DNA of 64,000 nt from Ga0077548 sp035440445 (GTDB taxonomy: Bacteria; Pseudomonadota; Alphaproteobacteria; Rhizobiales; Xanthobacteraceae): the NCBI GenBank assembly GCA_035440445.1, contig DAORMJ010000018.1:16919-80918 (forward strand), written 5' to 3'. Positions 61,576 through 64,000 of the stretch are shown one piece after another (the first letter of the stretch is position 1; every line of letters starts with the position of its first letter). The notes under the pieces were generated by a model. The model was not told the origin of the DNA. It saw only the letters and a list, made by a program, of their open reading frames with translations, and ran no database searches. The translations under genes were made by a program, and so were the position numbers.

Positions 61576-63075
61576 ATGGATATTTTTTCAAATCTCGCGC
61601 TCGGCTTCGAGCAGGCGCTCAGCCTCACCAATATCTGGTACTGCTTCATCGGCGTGCTTCTAGGCACGCTGATCGGCGTGCTTCCCGGCCTCGGTCCGGT
61701 CGCCACCATCGCGATGCTTTTGCCGATCACCTTCGGTCTGCCGCCGGTCACGGCGATGATCATGCTGGCCGGCATTTACTACGGCGCCCAGTACGGTGGC
61801 TCAACGACAGCCATTCTCGTCAATCTTCCCGGTGAACCGGGATCGGTGGTGACGGCGCTCGACGGCCACCAACTCGCACGCAAAGGCAAAGCGGGACTTG
61901 CACTCTTTACCGCGGCGGTCGGTTCGTTTTTCGCAGGTACCGTTGCGACCTTCCTGATCGCCGGATTTGCGCCGCCGCTTGCGAGCGTTGCGCTGACCTT
62001 TGGGCCCGCCGAATATTTTGCGCTGATGGTGCTTGGTTTGGCTGCTGCGGTGACGCTTGCGCACGGTTCGATCGTCAAGGCGATCGCGATGATCACACTC
62101 GGCCTCCTGCTCGGCACCATGGGGCAGGACCTTTACACCGGCGCGCCGCGTTTCACCTTCGGTTCCAACGAGTTCGCGGACGGCATCGACTTTACCGCGC
62201 TCGCGATGGGCATTTTCGGCATCGGCGAAATCATCCGCAATCTCGAGAGCACCGAAGTGCGCGAGCCGATCCGCTCCAGGATTCGGGATCTGATTCCGAC
62301 CAAGGCCGAATTTATGCAGATCATCATGCCGGTGCTGCGCGGCACGGGTATCGGCTCGCTGCTCGGAATTCTGCCAGGCGGCGGTGCGGTGCTCGGTTCG
62401 TTTGCTTCTTATTCGGTCGAGAAGAAGCTCTCGAAGAACCCGACGCCATTCGGGCAGGGTGCGATCGAGGGCGTCGCGGGTCCCGAATCCGCGAACAACG
62501 CGGGTGCGCAGACTTCGTTCATTCCGATGCTGACGCTCGGCATTCCGTCGAACCCGGTGATGGCGCTGATGATCGGTGCGCTCATCATTCAGGGGATCGT
62601 TCCGGGGCCCAACGTCATTACCGAAAAGCCGGACCTGTTCTGGGGCGTCATCACCTCGATGTGGGTCGGCAATGCGATGCTGCTGATCCTCAACCTGCCG
62701 CTGATCGGCATCTGGGTGCGGCTGATGACGGTGCCCTACAAGCTCCTGTTCCCGGCGATCATCGCGGTCTGCTGCATCGGCGTGTATTCGCTCAGCAACA
62801 ACCCATTCGACGTCTATCTCATGGCGATTTTCGGGGTGGTCGGATACTTCCTCGTGAAGCTCGATTGCGAACCGGCGCCGCTCTTGCTCGGTTTCGTCAT
62901 CGGCAAGCTGCTCGAGGAGTATCTGCGGCGGGCGATGCTGCTTTCCCGGGGCGACCCCATGGTGTTCATGCAGCGTCCGATCAGCGCGACTTTGCTGGTG
63001 CTTTCTGTGATCGCGCTCCTTGTCGTGCTACTTCCGGCGGTCCGGAAAAAGCGCGAGGAGGCGTTCCGGGAATAG
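61576..63075 (+). CDS. Tripartite tricarboxylate transporter large permease (TctA)
   Basis: 499 residues with about 11-12 helices. GVLLGTLIGVLPGLGPVATIAMLLPIT-type sequence and YYGAQYGGSTTAILVNLPGE are the TctA motifs; GILPGGGAVLGSFASYS is the second half's repeat. I chose ATG 61576, right after the tctB stop, as the family starts MDIFSNLALGF-like. It is the solute channel of the uptake system. Confidence 0.95.
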   Translation: MDIFSNLALGFEQALSLTNIWYCFIGVLLGTLIGVLPGLGPVATIAMLLPITFGLPPVTAMIMLAGIYYGAQYGGSTTAILVNLPGEPGSVVTALDGHQLARKGKAGLALFTAAVGSFFAGTVATFLIAGFAPPLASVALTFGPAEYFALMVLGLAAAVTLAHGSIVKAIAMITLGLLLGTMGQDLYTGAPRFTFGSNEFADGIDFTALAMGIFGIGEIIRNLESTEVREPIRSRIRDLIPTKAEFMQIIMPVLRGTGIGSLLGILPGGGAVLGSFASYSVEKKLSKNPTPFGQGAIEGVAGPESANNAGAQTSFIPMLTLGIPSNPVMALMIGALIIQGIVPGPNVITEKPDLFWGVITSMWVGNAMLLILNLPLIGIWVRLMTVPYKLLFPAIIAVCCIGVYSLSNNPFDVYLMAIFGVVGYFLVKLDCEPAPLLLGFVIGKLLEEYLRRAMLLSRGDPMVFMQRPISATLLVLSVIALLVVLLPAVRKKREEAFRE

Positions 63076-63169
63076 TGCGCGAAACGCGCCGGTTTCCCTT
63101 TACAGGGCGGGGGTGCTTTGCTATCCCGCCCCGTCTCCGCGGGAGGTTCTCGCGGGCCCGAATTGGTGC

Positions 63170-63245
63170 GGGCGCATAGCTCAGTTGGTAGAGCAGGTGA
63201 CTCTTAATCACCGGGTCCAAGGTTCGAGTCCTTGTGCGCCCACCA
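63170..63245 (+). tRNA. tRNA-Lys (anticodon CUU)
   Basis: The cloverleaf fits fully: acceptor GGGCGCA/TGCGCCC, D stem GCTC/GAGC, anticodon stem GGTGA/TCACC with loop CTCTTAA giving anticodon CTT, T stem CAAGG/CCTTG with loop TTCGAGT, and an encoded CCA end. 76 bases. Confidence 0.97.
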
Positions 63246-63859
63246 ATTTTCTCCCCCTCGCAGATCGGCGGCCTAAGCAGAACAAGGCGCGGGCGCATTG
63301 CGTGTGACTATCGGCTTGTGACCGGGAAGGTCAATGGCGATACGAACCGGCTGCGCCGCCAGTTCGATGATGGTTGGAAGGCGATTTTCAATTGTTATCG
63401 TCGTGACAGCTTTCTTCCTCGCCGGGCGTCGCGGATCCTAATTGTTCAGGCTTCGCGCGCTTGCATGACTAGTCCGGCCGCAAGCGCCGAGGCGCTCGCA
63501 TCCGTCGAGCGAAGCTATCGACGAAAATGTGAGCGAAATTTTTCTGATTGTGTTGCTGCTTTTTTGCGCATGCATTTGCAGCGATGTCGGCACTTCAAGT
63601 GAAGCGCTTATAGTGTCGGCCGAGATCGTCTGCCTTTCTCAACGACACTCTTCCTCCAAACGATCGCAACATCTCGTGCTCTCGCCGGATACAGGCTGCG
63701 AAGATGCATGCGCAGCGATTGTCATCGCCGATCGCCGCGGTGCAGTTCGCTGACCGACTTCTTGACGGAAACACCGCGCGCTGCGTATATAATGAATATA
63801 GAACATCGTTCCAATAAAAGGAACACGGTGCCCGCAGTGCCCGGTCAAGGGATTTGCCG
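63246..63859. other. Intergenic region, no gene supported
   Basis: About 610 bases with only short reading frames lacking ribosome-binding sites or family resemblance. Near its right end there is an AT-rich promoter-like stretch (TATATAATGAATATAG, about 63786-63801) followed by GTTCC-N7-GGAAC (63808-63824), a possible regulator site ahead of the peptidase gene. No repeat of the tRNA 3' end was noticed, so there is no sign of an attachment site. Confidence 0.5.
63808..63824. promoter_or_regulatory. Inverted repeat GTTCC-N7-GGAAC before the peptidase gene
   Basis: A GTTCC / GGAAC palindrome, with a further GAAC half-site at 63801, lies 36 bases before the peptidase ATG and just after a TATAAT-like element. 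It could be an operator; the regulator is unknown. Confidence 0.4.
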
Positions 63860-64000
63860 ATGCTTATGAATACCGACAGGCTCCTCTCCGGCATGAAGCG
63901 TGCCGGACTGGATGCGGTGGTTGCTTCCACGCCCGAGAACGTCACCTATACGAGCGGATTCTGGGCCATGAGCCAGTGGATCCGCCGCGGTCCGCAAGCC
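63860..64000 (+). CDS. M24/Xaa-Pro peptidase family protein, N-terminal fragment (runs off the window)
   Basis: The first 47 residues are visible: MLMNTDRLLSGMKRAGLDAV then VASTPENVTYTSGFW. This matches the creatinase/prolidase N-terminal domain of M24 peptidases. The catalytic domain lies beyond the window. A second ATG two codons later may be the start. Confidence 0.8.
   Translation, partial: MLMNTDRLLSGMKRAGLDAVVASTPENVTYTSGFWAMSQWIRRGPQA

Noticed and set aside
63170..63859. tRNA-Lys as integration site of a mobile element
   Set aside because: No duplicate of the tRNA 3' end, integrase or composition change was noticed in the following 600 bases.

Overview
The window looks like chromosomal DNA of a GC-rich alphaproteobacterium, most probably Hyphomicrobiales (Rhizobiales) near Bradyrhizobium/Afipia/Xanthobacteraceae. 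The evidence is a circularly permuted two-piece tmRNA with the tag ANDNYAPVAQAA, an alpha-type SspB, families common in these bacteria (DUF3551, DUF2852, DUF4169, DUF1993, Bug-type binding protein) and the rhizobial-style order thyA / hflK-hflC-DUF2065-degP / serB / miaA / ilv. I see no prophage, insertion sequence or CRISPR array. A run of 46 N (24974-25019) marks an assembly gap.

1-24 kb is rich in small exported proteins. It starts with the end of an AsmA-like gene, folA, sspB and the tmRNA gene, then ridA, a LysE exporter, DUF3551 proteins, a NUDIX hydrolase, two TetR regulators (7.9 and 20 kb) with recognisable palindromic operators, and a DsbA-like protein. At 11.2-14.3 kb two VHL-beta-domain proteins alternate with two ricin-B-type beta-trefoil proteins, all on the minus strand and all with signal peptides. 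At 15.6-17.0 kb an AT-richer pair (a PIN-like nuclease gene and a 114-residue unknown) looks horizontally acquired. The thiC transcription unit follows, with its TPP riboswitch, a DUF2188 gene and a frameshifted DoxX gene. thyA, a DUF3828 protein, a MAPEG protein and two LTXXQ/Spy-like proteins come next.

24-39 kb holds a GT39 glycosyltransferase interrupted by the N run, fumC, DUF4169 and ribbon-helix-helix genes, hflK-hflC-DUF2065-degP (membrane protein quality control), two tandem eukaryotic-type Ser/Thr kinases with TPR tails, serB facing miaA, and msrQ.

39.6-54.7 kb is amino-acid and cofactor metabolism. The ilvB-ilvN-(hydrolase)-ilvC cluster is preceded by a leader peptide rich in Ile, Leu and Val and by a terminator. 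leuA at 53.1 kb is preceded by a leader peptide rich in Leu. Between them are two tandem short-chain dehydrogenases, an osmoprotectant-type ABC transporter with a permease fused to its binding domain, an aldehyde dehydrogenase, a DedA protein, pyridoxal kinase and PPK2.

54.7-64 kb contains a TetR-adaptor-RND efflux operon, a tripartite tricarboxylate transporter (tctC-B-A type), tRNA-Lys(CUU) and the start of an M24/Xaa-Pro peptidase gene.

The points most worth following up are the secreted VHL-beta/ricin-lectin cluster, whose VHL domains keep the hydroxyproline-pocket residues; the two amino-acid leader peptides, in particular a Leu-codon tract complementary to the leuA Shine-Dalgarno; the paired TetR palindromes; and the PIN-like nuclease island.
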